64,000 nt of DNA from Mycosarcoma maydis (GCF_000328475.2 NC_026479.1:1054001-1118000), one strand, 5' to 3'; shown: positions 1 to 10,568, counted from the first letter of the stretch. Numbers and translations are program-made. Notes: generated by a model from the letters alone, not told the origin.

Positions 1-257
1 TGATTGCGTGCCACAAACTTTAAATTCGCAATGCATAAGCACGACACGCGAAGCAGTCACAATCGTGAATTCGTGATTCGTGATTGTGAGGCGTGGTGCA
101 CGTCCCTTGCTACCACAGAGCAGACTGTGTTCTAGAAAGGTCATAGATTCGCTCAACAGCTTAGAATCCACTTTTCCTTGTAGCAACGATAACCGCGCTT
201 GTACAAGGTCCTGAACAGCTTGCTTGCCATTAGTTGACAACAAGCCCATCGACCACG

Positions 258-1487
258 ATGGCGCCAACCGCAGTATCGGCTGGTCCTTCAGCGAGCGCGA
301 TCCACAGCAAGAATGCATCGAGCCAGCAGTCACTCTCTTCGTTCTCAGATTATCACCTCGACTATCGTCTGTGGAACGCTTCCGAACCCACATCTGAATC
401 TTCACAACGTTTCATAGCCTCGCTGCGGTTGGCCATGGTTGGGATTGGATTCTTCTATCTACACGGTACTCCACTGGACGCTAGACGCAACGCAATGTTC
501 GACCTAGTCTCGCGCTTCTTTCAACTTCCACTCGAACAAAGACTCAAGATTGATATGGATAATAGTCGTCATTTTCGCGGCTACTGCAAATTTGGTGACG
601 AGCGAACGCAGCAGAAGCAGGATCTGAGGGATCAAGTCGACTACGCACCGCAAGTGGAGCCAGTGACGGACAAGCAGTTGTTGGACAAGTATCCTTTTCT
701 GAATCTGTACGGACCGAACCAATTTGTTGACGACGAGGTCTGCGAAGGACATAGGAGGATAGTGTTGGAATGGTTCGAAGCAGCCGAAGAGGTGTCAAAT
801 CAATTGACGAGGGCGATTGAACTAGCGTTGGGAGTGCAAGAGGGAGAGCTATCACAGTTCTTGACTGGCAAGACCAAGTTCAGAGGTGGTGATGCTCAAC
901 TCGATGGCTTGGGGCCGTTGCCTTACGCAAGAATGAAGACAATTCGCTATCCGACCGGCGTCGCTGTGGACGGTATTACCCGCAAAGACCCTTCCAGCAC
1001 GCAAGGCGTAGGTGCCCACAAAGACAGCGGTTGGCTCACGCTGCTAGCTCCGTCCGCCCAAGTTGGTGGTCTGGAAGGACAAGACTTCTCCGGTTCCTGG
1101 CTCAGCATCCCCCACGTCGATGGCAGCATCATTGTCAATTTCGGTCAACAAGTCGAATTCCTTACCAACGGCATCGTTCAAGCTGCTACCCACCGTGTTG
1201 TGTCCAACCCCAATGGCACTCAGGACAGGTTTTCCGTCGCCTTTTTCAGTAGTCCCGCTCTCAACACATATCTCAAGCCCTTGGATTCACGCAGATTCAG
1301 TAAAGAGCTGGTCGAAGCCTGGAAGACGGCAGAATCAAAGAGGAGCGGGGGGGATATCATCAGTGATGTTCCAAAGGGCGATCTGTTTGCAAGAGCCGAT
1401 GAGCCATTTGGTTGGATCAATTGGAGAGGGTTAGTCAGGAGTCATCCCGGTGTCGTGAACGCTTTCTACCGCGACTCTGTATCATAG
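258..1487 (+). CDS. 2-oxoglutarate/Fe(II)-dependent dioxygenase, isopenicillin N synthase-like
   Basis: The 409-residue protein has the double-stranded beta-helix of the 2OG-Fe(II) oxygenase (isopenicillin N synthase-like) superfamily. Visible ligands are the HxD pair in AHKDSGWLTLL (His254, Asp256), the distal iron histidine His312 in ATHRVV, and the 2-oxoglutarate-binding RxS (Arg324, Ser326) in DRFSVAFF. The N-terminal DIOX_N-like part (about residues 35-150) contains the family phrase GIGFFYLHG followed by LPLEQRLKIDM. The frame is open from a TTG at 234, but the first ATG is at 258 and is taken as the start. Such enzymes hydroxylate, desaturate or cyclise small molecules; the substrate here cannot be read from sequence. 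No signal peptide is seen, so it is probably cytosolic. It converges on the transporter gene. The family call is firm and the function open. Confidence 0.9.
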   Translation: MAPTAVSAGPSASAIHSKNASSQQSLSSFSDYHLDYRLWNASEPTSESSQRFIASLRLAMVGIGFFYLHGTPLDARRNAMFDLVSRFFQLPLEQRLKIDMDNSRHFRGYCKFGDERTQQKQDLRDQVDYAPQVEPVTDKQLLDKYPFLNLYGPNQFVDDEVCEGHRRIVLEWFEAAEEVSNQLTRAIELALGVQEGELSQFLTGKTKFRGGDAQLDGLGPLPYARMKTIRYPTGVAVDGITRKDPSSTQGVGAHKDSGWLTLLAPSAQVGGLEGQDFSGSWLSIPHVDGSIIVNFGQQVEFLTNGIVQAATHRVVSNPNGTQDRFSVAFFSSPALNTYLKPLDSRRFSKELVEAWKTAESKRSGGDIISDVPKGDLFARADEPFGWINWRGLVRSHPGVVNAFYRDSVS

Positions 1488-2391
1488 CCACTGGCGTGAC
1501 TTGAGTACTGGCCGCGAAGCGCGAATCCATCAAGACCGTGCGCCTCAGATTTCGAGCTGCTCCCCATACTGGAGAGTGTGGCGTGCATGTATCTGTTTGG
1601 TTATGAGCAGCATCTTGTCGGCTTTGTGCGGTTGCTATCACCCTTTCCAATACCACCGTCATCGCCGTTTATATCCGCGGATCAACTTTCATGAGTTTGG
1701 CGAAGCAACTTGGTGGAAACGGATCGTCCTGTTTCTGCTCGTCGTCAATGCTATCCGCCTGATGCAGCTGGTTGAGCTGTGCATTTGCGTTCAGAAGCCG
1801 ATATTGGCTTTTGGTGGAGGCTGTGGAGGCTGTGGAGGCTGCAGAGCCAGATGGTACTGGTGGCGCGTCGATGTTCGAGCAACTGTGTGCGCATACATGC
1901 GAGCAGCTTCTGCTGCAAAGACGCGCGCAACAAGCATGGCTCAACTCGCGTATACGCATTAAGTCCCGACAAGGCTCTGAGCCGACCCGTCGCACCGCCG
2001 ACCGCATCTGCAAATCAACACGGACAGATCAGCCTTAGCCACGAACGCCTCTGTTGGCATTTTGCTCCAGCAACCGGACACACATGAAGCCAGAAATCTG
2101 AACCACACAATCACACACGCACGCGCACACGACGAGTTGCGAGCCAGAAATCTCGCCCTACACGCTGAATAGGAGCGCCTCGTTCCGCCTGAGCAACGCT
2201 GAAGAGGTACGAGGACGAAAGGCAAGTGCGCAAGTACGAATCTCACCCGAGTCTAGTAATACGTTCATGTTGGAGTGGACAATCTCGTATTGTGAATCGT
2301 ACCCAGCTACGAACCTGCTCTACTCTTGCGTGGACCGAAGCATGTCTAGGATCTACGATTGTGGACATGGATCAACGTAACAAGCAAGTCT
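1488..2391. other. Convergent intergenic region with a 9-bp tandem repeat and a doubtful small ORF
   Basis: This 904-bp stretch separates the 3' ends of the oxygenase and transporter genes. Around 1815-1845 three copies of a GTGGAGGCT unit keep several frames open on both strands. A 55-codon ATG ORF (1871-2038, +) reads like protein (MFEQLCAHT, QLLLQRRAQQAWL), but it overlaps plausible open frames on the opposite strand and I recognise no family. I annotate no gene here with confidence. Confidence 0.4.
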
Positions 2392-4194
2392 CTACTCTAG
2401 TGCATCCGCGTCCTCTGTCGAAGGAATCGCTTGATATGCCTGCGCAGCGTGAGCGTGCGTGCCTGGACGGTCGGTCGAGGGCAAAGCACCCGAAACGTCG
2501 TTCAAGCTGACACCAGCGGTCTCGGGGAGCAGCCAGTAAGTAAAAGCGCAGCTGAGTGCTGATACCGCGCTGAAAAGCGCAAAACAGCCTTGTGGATGTA
2601 TCAGTTTGACGAGATGCAGAAACGTCGAGGATATCAACAGATTCGTGCTCCAGTTGGTTGCCGTCGCCAACCCTGCTCCCACACCGCGAACTTGACCGGA
2701 AAAAATCTCAGACTGTACCAGCCACGGCACGATTCCGAGCCCCAATGCATAGCTGAGAGTGAACATGATCATAAACACCAACGTCCAATAGGGCCATGAA
2801 GTGGAGACAGGTTCTCCCTGCTCGGACGTGCCAGTGACAGGCCCCAGATCGATCTGACTGAATCCGATGGCGACGAGCGCAAGGCACAAAGTCATGGCCG
2901 CGGTCGTATACAGCAAAAGCTTTCTGCGACCCCACGAATCTATGTACCGCACCGCAATCACCGTTCCTCCAAAGTTAGCAATCGCTATCCCGATCGCCGC
3001 GGCGTTCGGGTTGACAACAAAGCCGGCCATCATGAGCAAGCGCGATGAGTAGTAGAGTAGACTGTTGGCTCCCGTAGCCTGTTGGAAAAACTGCAGCACA
3101 CACGCAATCAACAGCGCCCGTCGATGTGTGCGATCTTGGAGGAGCATGTCGAGCTTGCTCTTGACACGTGTCGTCGTCTGACGTGCTGTCGAGGTCAGCT
3201 GTGCAGGAGCAGCGGTAACTCTGCCCAGCGTTGCTGACAAATCATGTTGCACCTCCTCTGCCTGTTGAACGGCTGTGTGGCAAGCATCTGGATCGACCGA
3301 GTCGTGCTGTGTAGCGCCTTGCATACTGCGCGATATGCGGTCAATCTCGTTATCGATCGTATGTACACTTGCATGTGGATAGATGCGCTGTAGCACTCTT
3401 CGGGCTCGGATGATCCGACCGCGCGCAACGAGCCAGCGCGGAGACTCGTCCAAATAGATCATCCCGACTAGCTGAAGTACGGCGGGGACACCGCCCGCCA
3501 GCACCATCCATCTCCATCCGTGAGGCAAGTTGTAAAAGGCTGCATCAATCAAGTATGCAATCACTTGACCACCTGTGACAAGAAGACTGTTGATTCCTAC
3601 GATCCTCCCGCGCACCTTGGTAGGCGCCACTTCTGCCAGGTACGTCGGCACCACCATGCTCGCCATGCCTACACCCAGACCGACGAGGACTCTACCGAGC
3701 ACGAGCTCTCTAACCACCTGTGATGCTGCTTGCTCTAGCGCACCGAGGAGAAACAGGACGCCGCTGCCGATCATCACCTTTTTGCGGCCTAGCCAGTCAG
3801 CCATCCTACCGGCAACAATGGATCCAAGAATCGCTCCGACCGTCGTAGCGCTTACGATCAGTTCCTGCTCTCCCTCGTTCAGCTCGTGTCCCAGATCGGA
3901 ATGGATCGCAACAAGCATTCCGCTCGCGATTCCCGTATCCCAGCCAAACTGGAGACCGCCGAGACAGGCTACACCAGTGAGCCGTGCTAGGTAGCTAGCC
4001 GAACTGAGCTCCGAGTGGTCCAGTGGGAGGAGCTCATCCTCCTCTTCTGCCGCGTCATCGTCATCGTTACCGCCTCTTGAGGGGCGCAGAAAGTTGTATC
4101 GGTCCAGATTGGCTAGCTGGTCTGGCTTTCTTTTTCTCGTAGGTCCGTTCGCAGCATCGCTTACGTCCACACCCTGACCAGCTGGGTCGGCCAT
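2392..4194 (-). CDS. MFS sugar transporter, myo-inositol (ITR)-like
   Basis: This is a twelve-helix major facilitator of the sugar-porter family in the plasma membrane, closest in feel to fungal proton/myo-inositol symporters. From the ATG at 4194 it is 600 residues. Landmarks are helix 1 near 68-97 (GLQFGWDTGIASG), the loop 2-3 motif GRMADWLGRKK (129-139), the DESPRWL motif after helix 6 (249-255), a long cytosolic central loop (about 265-345), QQATGANSLLYYS in helix 7 and LLPETAGVSL after helix 12. The same frame stays open upstream of the ATG to about 4512 with coding-like, serine- and arginine-rich sequence but no ATG, so the true start probably lies in an upstream exon that I could not place. 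Substrate specificity is inference. A tRNA gene lies just upstream. Confidence 0.87.
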   Translation of the reverse strand: MADPAGQGVDVSDAANGPTRKRKPDQLANLDRYNFLRPSRGGNDDDDAAEEEDELLPLDHSELSSASYLARLTGVACLGGLQFGWDTGIASGMLVAIHSDLGHELNEGEQELIVSATTVGAILGSIVAGRMADWLGRKKVMIGSGVLFLLGALEQAASQVVRELVLGRVLVGLGVGMASMVVPTYLAEVAPTKVRGRIVGINSLLVTGGQVIAYLIDAAFYNLPHGWRWMVLAGGVPAVLQLVGMIYLDESPRWLVARGRIIRARRVLQRIYPHASVHTIDNEIDRISRSMQGATQHDSVDPDACHTAVQQAEEVQHDLSATLGRVTAAPAQLTSTARQTTTRVKSKLDMLLQDRTHRRALLIACVLQFFQQATGANSLLYYSSRLLMMAGFVVNPNAAAIGIAIANFGGTVIAVRYIDSWGRRKLLLYTTAAMTLCLALVAIGFSQIDLGPVTGTSEQGEPVSTSWPYWTLVFMIMFTLSYALGLGIVPWLVQSEIFSGQVRGVGAGLATATNWSTNLLISSTFLHLVKLIHPQGCFALFSAVSALSCAFTYWLLPETAGVSLNDVSGALPSTDRPGTHAHAAQAYQAIPSTEDADALE

Positions 4195-4728
4195 GTTTGT
4201 TCCGCCCGTACGATGACTTCTGCTAGACGCACCTTGCTGCGGAGAAACATCCGTCGTCGACGCGAGAACCTCGTCCGCAGGTGTAGAGAACGTTTCGAGC
4301 TCCAATTCCGAGTCGGAAGAGGATGGCGACGAGATGCGAAACGACGGCACCGACGACCGACGTGCGCGTCGCTTGCCTCGTGAGGTTGGCGCTGAAATCG
4401 TGAACGAAGGGAGCTCTTTCTGCCAGCCAGCCGCAAAGTGAATATCAGGACGCTCCCGTAGATCTTTGCAGCACTGTGACTTTGCTACGAGATCGCAAAT
4501 GGAGATAATTGATGTTGCAGCTCATAGATTGGTGATGTATTTGGTCCAGTCACGCCTTGGTAGCTGTGACCAAGCCGAGCGATGCTGTCCGACTGATGCG
4601 TTGGACCCTGCTTTCTTGGAGCCTCCACACTCAAGCAGCTTTATTCGTGATTGGCGTGAGTGATACGTCCGAGTTTTTGAGGTATTTACATTAAAATATA
4701 CACAGTCGTATTCACCCTGGCAACCTTC
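4195..4728. other. Upstream region of the transporter, probably holding part of its N-terminal exon
   Basis: The transporter frame remains open through this region on the minus strand as far as a TGA near 4512. Possible 3' splice sites occur (for example CTGGCTGGCAG ending near 4421 on the minus strand), but no convincing donor plus ATG was found. One ATTCGTGATT word lies at 4643-4652. Otherwise nothing is recognised. Confidence 0.4.
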
Positions 4729-4832
4729 GGCGTAGTGGCGCAATGGCTAGCGCATAGAGCTTCTAAATATTTAGCACTTGACTGGTAGTTAGGGTAACTC
4801 TAAGGCTGTGGGTTCGAGTCCCATCTACGCCT
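4729..4832 (+). tRNA. tRNA-Arg (anticodon TCT) with a 31-nt intron
   Basis: A complete cloverleaf can be folded. The acceptor GGCGTAG (4729-4735) pairs perfectly with CTACGCC (4825-4831). The D arm is GCGC/GCGC around AATGGCTA, and the anticodon stem TAGAG (4755-4759) pairs with CTCTA (4798-4802). The T arm GTGGG-TTCGAGT-CCCAT carries the B box GGTTCGAGTCC, and the A box TGGCGCAATGG is canonical. The seven-base loop is C-T-[TCT]-A-A once an intron at 4766-4796 is removed directly after position 37, the standard eukaryotic site. Anticodon TCT (4762-4764) reads AGA. The T5 run at 4836-4840 fits a Pol III terminator. Confidence 0.93.
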
Positions 4833-4835
4833 TGA

Positions 4836-4840
4836 TTTTT
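4836..4840 (+). terminator. RNA polymerase III terminator (T5) of the tRNA-Arg gene
   Basis: A run of five thymines starts three bases after the discriminator base of the tRNA gene, the usual position and length for Pol III termination. Confidence 0.75.
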
Positions 4841-5640
4841 GCACCCATGACACGCTGACACGCGAATACGGTCCAAGTTTCGTGAGCGGAGAATCGATCA
4901 AAGAATTGGTGATTCTTTACGGTAATACCTTGGTTTGAACTTGTGTTGCGAGTTTGTGTCGAGATGGTGTGAGTAGCAAGACATAAGAGCATCGATCTGT
5001 TCGTGCTGTAGCACAACGCCTAGCCCATGAATATGAGCCGATCGACTGACTTTCTGGGCATGCATTAGAGTGGTTTGGCTCAAGTTTTTGGCATTCGGCA
5101 GGTGACTATGTCATAAAGTTTGGTGGTGGGTTGAGAAAGGCTACATCTTTGAGACGTGATCAAAGAGTCGATCGAGCCATGTCAGCAACATCAAGGATGG
5201 GATGAATTACAAAGTGGGACAAGTAAGCATTCACGGTTCACGACTGAGAGGACCAGAATTTGCGAAAGGTACAAGCGCTATGACACCAACATGAACTCTC
5301 GATGTTCTCGCATATCAACGTAAAGCTCAAATGTACAATACATGGAACATGCTCCAAACCCAGCTTAGACTTCCAAAGTTCGGATTGCTTTTGCTCATAA
5401 ATATCGCGAACAGCTCAAGACATCTTTGCCCGCACCAACACAACCACCCACCATTTGTCTGTGTCAACATCACCTCCTGCCTTAGCACGACCACACTTTC
5501 GACTTCGCTTTGCACACTTTCCCACTCAAGTGCGGCAGAGAAACACGAGAAAATTGTTTCGCGTTGATTCGTCCGTACGATACATGATGTGCACAGTCTC
5601 GATACGTACGAACTATAACAAGTGACACGCGAGGAATGAA
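4841..5640. other. Intergenic region between the tRNA gene and the 3' end of SRP68
   Basis: About 800 bp without a recognisable gene. A 78-codon ATG ORF at 5331-5567 (+) has no family features and is not called. The part near 5640 is probably the SRP68 3' UTR. Confidence 0.5.
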
Positions 5641-8483
5641 TCAGCCACGACCGAACCAGCCGCCGAGCCAGCCTTTCTTGTTGGCAGCGGCCTCGGCCTC
5701 GACCCTAGCCTCCTCCTCCTCGGCCAGTGCGTTGGCCGGGTCGTAAGCTAGCGAGAAATTACCTTCATCATCATCGTCATCATCTTCAAAGTGCTCTGCT
5801 TCGTCGTCTTGCTCCGCGACGACAGACTGCACCAGCTCTGCGTTGACAGCTTTGGGCGCCGCTTTAGCATTGGCAGGCGCTTTGAAAGTCTTAGCATTCA
5901 CCTTACCTGCAGTTGCGTCTAGAATCGCTCGCTGTTCCTGCTCGTACTCGGCTTGCACGTCGTCGGGCACGCGTTGGGCTTCCTGCAACGAGACGGAATC
6001 AAAGTCAATGTACTTTCGAGCGAGCTCTTGGAGCGCTTGACCAGCACGCGAGTCTGACATAGACGAGCCGCTCTTTGCCTTGTCAAGCCGAGCGTTGGCT
6101 TTGCCTGTCCGCTGCTGCTGCTGCTGTGACTGTGCCTTGAGGAGCGACTTTTGCACGGCTCGCTTCAGGCTTGCGAGCACGTGATCCGAGTGGTCGAAGA
6201 CGGCATCGGGACCATCGCTCGACTTGAGGCGTGGCGGGAAATCGGCATCCTCCTCGTTGACATCTTCGGCCAGATCGGCGGCTTGGCGAGCTTGACGAAT
6301 GTACAGCTGAGCGCGGGTGAGCAGCAGTACAGCTTCGGCATGGGACCCCGAGAGCGAGAAGGCGCGAGCGAGATGGCGGAGAATTTCGCTTCGGAACCAG
6401 GCGGCCTTGGCTTCGACGAGGCTCGAGACGTCGGGCTCGGACTCGATGAGACCGATGGAGCCCATGGCGACTAGGCTCGTCTCGGCAACATCGAGCAGCT
6501 TGGCGAGTGAAGGCACGGCTCGAGCACCGCGACGCTTGGACTTCTGAGCAGCGATAGCACGAGCGCGATTCTCTCGGGCTAGAGCCTGACGAGTGCGCAG
6601 CTTGCGGGTACCGCTCCTAGCTGGCTTGCGTGCGTGAGAGCGAGAGGTGGTGCGCGACTTCTTGGCACGCGAGCCAGGCGGATTCTTGCGAGCGCCTCGC
6701 GCATTCTTGACAGCGATGGCTTCAGTGAGCTTCTGCTGCTTGCCCTTGCTCTTCTGGCCGCGCTTTCGAACGACGGCTCGGCTGGTCTTGCCCTTGAGGC
6801 GCGCCTCGACGCTGGACATGGCGCGCTTCTCACGCTTCTCGGCACGTCGCTCGACTTCGGCGACGAGACGCAGGTTGCGCCAGACGCGAAGGGCCAGAAG
6901 ACGGTAGAAGATGAGGTCATGGGCGGTCTGCAAATCCTTGCTGGCCGTCTCGTATCGAGCTGAATGGCTCTTGGAGAGCGCCTCGGCGTTGTCATCGACG
7001 AGCTTGCGGGCAACGTCCTCGGCATCGGTAAAGGCACTGAGGGCGCGGTCAAAGGGATCGAGCTCGGTGCGACCCGCTTTACCTAGTCGTACCGTCGCGG
7101 CGGCGTTGCGGGCACCTTGAGCCGACGACTCGCCGTGAACGATCTCGCGCTTCTTAGCCTTGCGCTGGGCGTGCGAGAGACGAACACGCTTGCCATCCGT
7201 AGCGGCAGATTTGGATTTGCGGTTGGCAGCGGCGGCAGCAGCGGCAGCGGCTTCAGCCGCCGAGTCGCTGATCGCCTCGACCTGAACCGAGGCTCGGAGT
7301 GCAGCTTCCTCAGACTGAGCAGCCACGATGGTGTCGAGCAACTCCGGGTTGCGCACAGGGATCTGGCGACCATGCCAGCTCAAGGAGAGCGCCTGTTTCT
7401 GCGTGCCTCGATTGGTGGCCTTGGCGGAGGCGAGCTCCTGGACGAGCTGCGAGTACTCGGGCAGGATCTTTTCTCCAACTTTGGGCAGCGCGATAGAGGT
7501 CGCGATTTTGTCCATGTCTTGCTCCGAGTTGCCGAGCTGGTAAGCAGAGTAGCGCATCTGAGCTTCACCTGCATCGACAAAGCTATTGGCGAGGGCCTCG
7601 GCGCGGCTAGTGTCACTGTTGGCGGCGATGGCATTGAGAAGGTTGCGAGCCACGGAGAGCGTCTGGAGAGCCTTTTCCCACTGGGAGCGGTCGAATGCAG
7701 TGGTGGCATTGATGATGAGCAAATAGGCAGCGGTCTGGGCGCGAGAGTAGACGTCGAATCGGGACGAAAGCGCCTGGACGAGCTGGTGGAGAGAGTAGGA
7801 CCACTGCTCAGCACGGCGCAGTCTGGAAATGGCACGCTTGCGTAGCTGAGGATGGGAATCGTCGTCGAAAGCTTGGGCTCGAAGTTCCTGCGAGTAAGCC
7901 CATGCACGTTCGGCCTCAAAGAGAAGCAGATGGGCGGGACGCGCATCAGCGACGTTGGTGATGTCGAGCTTCTTGGCGGTGAAGACGTTGCCGTGGCCCT
8001 TTGCGTTTGCACTCTGAGCGGCAGCCTGCTGAGCTTTTTTGAGTTTCTTGGCTCCAGCAGCCTTTGCGCCCTTTGACTTTTTCGTGTCGGTCTTCTGGGA
8101 GCCGTCAGAGTGGGTGAGAGAAAGTAGCTCTCGTAGTCGATGTGTCTTGGAGGCACAGTATCGTCGGTAACGGGCAAAGTCCTGCTGTCGCATTCCATGC
8201 TCGTTGCGAGCTTCGCTGATGAGCTGGAGAAGAGGGAAGGCGATGGGATCGCCTGCCGCCTGGACGGCTTGATCGCGCTTGGAAAAGTCGATCTCCATGA
8301 TCAGTTTGCCGACGCCTGTGGAGAGACACAATGAGTGTTGATGGTTGCAGTGCAAACAGGGATCCAACGACGTTTGCTCAACTCACGATACGAGTCGGGA
8401 TTCTGTTGAGTCACGAGTGGCTCTGCTAACCCTTGTGCCTCAGTTCCTTGGTCACAAGATCGGAACCGATCTGGTGAGATCAT
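5641..8483 (-). CDS. SRP68: Signal recognition particle subunit SRP68
   Basis: SRP68 binds 7S/SRP RNA and SRP72 in the particle that targets ribosomes to the ER. The diagnostic N-terminal block is present (ISEARNEHGMRQQDFARYRRYC, then KTHRLRELL), as are helical repeats and the conserved C-terminal end KKGWLGGWFGRG. A likely first intron, 8316-8386 (GTGAGT...TCTCCACAG on the minus strand), joins an ATG exon at 8483-8387 to the long exon in frame, giving 923 residues. An internal ATG at 8298 is the alternative start if that exon is untranslated. The protein is longer than human or yeast SRP68 (about 600-630). The extra length includes a very Lys/Arg-rich block (about residues 520-630), an alanine run and an acidic stretch near the C-terminus. 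The family call is firm; the first exon is less so. Confidence 0.92.
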
Positions 8484-10568
8484 TCGTGATTCGTGGTTTC
8501 ATTTTGTTATATTCGTAATTTGGCTGTTGATTGTTTGAAACAGAGGTCGAACACTTTGCTGTAAAATTCCACGTTTCCACGGGTGATTCGCGATTTACCA
8601 GATTTCTTCCATATTCACGAATCGTGATTCGTGATTCGTGATTCGTGATTCACGATTCTTGTCTGCTCCTCCCCGTCTGTGCCTTCTGGATGTCATCGAC
8701 GCAACCCAAGACTAGGGTCCAAGTCCAAGTATAGCAAAGTGGATGGCTAGACAACCGGTTGTGAATCGGAAAGCGCATGTTTTCTCTGGCTTTCAGAACC
8801 ACATCTCTGACTATGTGAATCATTTGAATGGAGATGGATAGTCTTGAGTTGGGAGGTGCTGGATTCACGATTTTCACTCGGCCGTCAAAGGCTAGATTGT
8901 ACAAGAGGCAGGATGGTGATGACCCCGCAGTCATAAATCGTGAATGTAAGCTCGTCCTGAGTTTTGCAACCAAACGGAAAAGCATTCAAAGGCCTTCCCA
9001 TGCTGATCATCCCACATCAAGGCTGAGGGCAAGCAGGGTTTGACATGAGACGAGTCGTGAGTCGTGACGTGTGTGTGAGTGAGTCTACGGCGATTTTCAG
9101 AGGTGAAGAGCGAACACGTTCCCACTTTAATTCTCAGCACGGACCACGCTTCCACTGCCGAGCGAACGTGCTACATGCAAAGAAGAAAGCCCTCGTGTCA
9201 CACTGCGCTAAACTTGACGCTCGCTGTGCTCACACTCAAGCTTGTACTAGACTTGGGAATCAACGCTGATGAAACAAAGAATCGCTGTGATTGCGAGTCT
9301 TGGCGACTGAGGAGCAGTCGAGAGAGCGCATTGCTAAACCTGTCAATGCTCAGCCTGTTAGGATGTGGAAACAGTGGCACAGGGTTGCGATGGACAGAGC
9401 AAGGCACCAGAAACACAGCTTCAAGGCGGCAAAGGATCGTGAGCTCCTTCCTGCACGAGGCACGTCCATCTTTGCCGATAACAGCCTTCGTGCCTGTTGG
9501 AAATTTAGACCCCTCTGCACGTTCCAGCTGCTTCATTCGTCGGCCTCTCTTGTCAACAATCCAAGTGCATGCTCCTCAACAAAGGTCTGATCTCGACAAG
9601 CTGTGACTGCTGCTTGGATGAGCTGTACACTGCAATGTGCCACCCCGAGCGCAACAGAGACAACAGAGAAGCTCACAGTTGAGCGCCTAGTCCTTCAGCC
9701 GATGCGAGTCTTATCCGATTGCCCTCTGGCTTTCTTCCTCTTGCGACATGTCCTCATCTTGTTCGCCCGTCGGACCTCCTTGGGGCAACCTCCTTGGGCG
9801 GCCAAGTCGTCGTGAGATGCCCCGCCAGTAATATGTCGGTCTTGCGAGTGATTAGGCATCCAGGGTGGCAATGCGGACACATTGATCGGGTCAACAATGA
9901 AAGTGAACCCATGCGTGTGCGCTAATCTTGCAAGTAAGCTCGAGCGATCAGAACTGGCTTGTGCGAGCTTGGACAAGCTCGGAGAGGGTGGGAGCAACTC
10001 ATTGTAGCTCTAACCGGCTTCACGTTGTGCATCTGCTTGTGGTGTGAAAAGTGTTGCTTTGGAATCCCCGCGCATAAGCAGCGGGAGACGTGTCGTCCGA
10101 CGAGCCGCTTCGTCCTGCTCCTCGGCCAAAGCGACTTGTTCAATGAGCCGCGCCACCCAGCGTGTGGACACGGTCCTTCTCGACGCTCCTTGCTCGTCTT
10201 GCGCTCGCCAAGCAAGAGCATACTACGCTGCATCTCTCAGCGCTCAGCTGCTCATCCCTTAAGAAGATTGCGATCTTGGTATTACTCTTTCTACCTCAAC
10301 CATCCTCCTCCCCGTGCCTGTCTTTTTTACGCGATCTGTTCAACATCTTCCTACCCTCCGTCACAGCTCAACGCTGCCATCCGTTCCAATCCATCCTTCC
10401 CTCCATCACTTTGTGCTCGAGCTACCTGCACCCTCTCCTGCCGGTGTTTCTCGCCGTCAACTGTGTCTTGGACCGCTTGAAGCACGGTTCATAGAGCCTT
10501 TGTCTCTCATCTTGACCGCCTCTTCTGTATCCGATCTTGCCTTTGCTCCGCAACCTGTCATTGCCAAG
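8484..10568. other. Long divergent intergenic region between SRP68 and BTA1
   Basis: About 2.1 kb holding the promoters of SRP68 (-) and BTA1 (+). The SRP68 side carries TCGTGAN heptamers at 8482-8491 and 8611-8657. More copies of the GTGAGTC type occur near 9044-9070. The last 300 bp before BTA1 are pyrimidine-rich (CCTCCTCC, TCTTTC blocks), as expected of a fungal promoter or 5' leader. ORFs of up to about 175 codons here have no ATG or no protein character. No gene is called. Confidence 0.55.
8611..8660. repeat. Heptamer array (ATTCGTG)n with flanking inverted copies
   Basis: A tandem array of the 7-bp unit ATTCGTG runs through 8621-8650. On both flanks it turns into the inverse orientation, making 13-bp palindromes at 8614-8626 (TCACGA-A-TCGTGA) and 8643-8655 (TCGTGA-T-TCACGA). 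It belongs to the dispersed family described in the findings. Confidence 0.85.

Noticed and set aside
7117..7845. 242-codon open frame antisense to SRP68
   Set aside because: Shadow of the alanine- and lysine-rich SRP68 coding sequence, with no recognisable protein features.
8611..8660. CRISPR-like or phage-type repeat array
   Set aside because: The unit is only 7 bp and directly tandem without spacers, and the surrounding genes are plainly eukaryotic.
9079..9606. 175-codon frame in the SRP68/BTA1 spacer
   Set aside because: It begins with a non-ATG codon, has no family resemblance and non-coding-like composition, with overlapping frames of equal quality.
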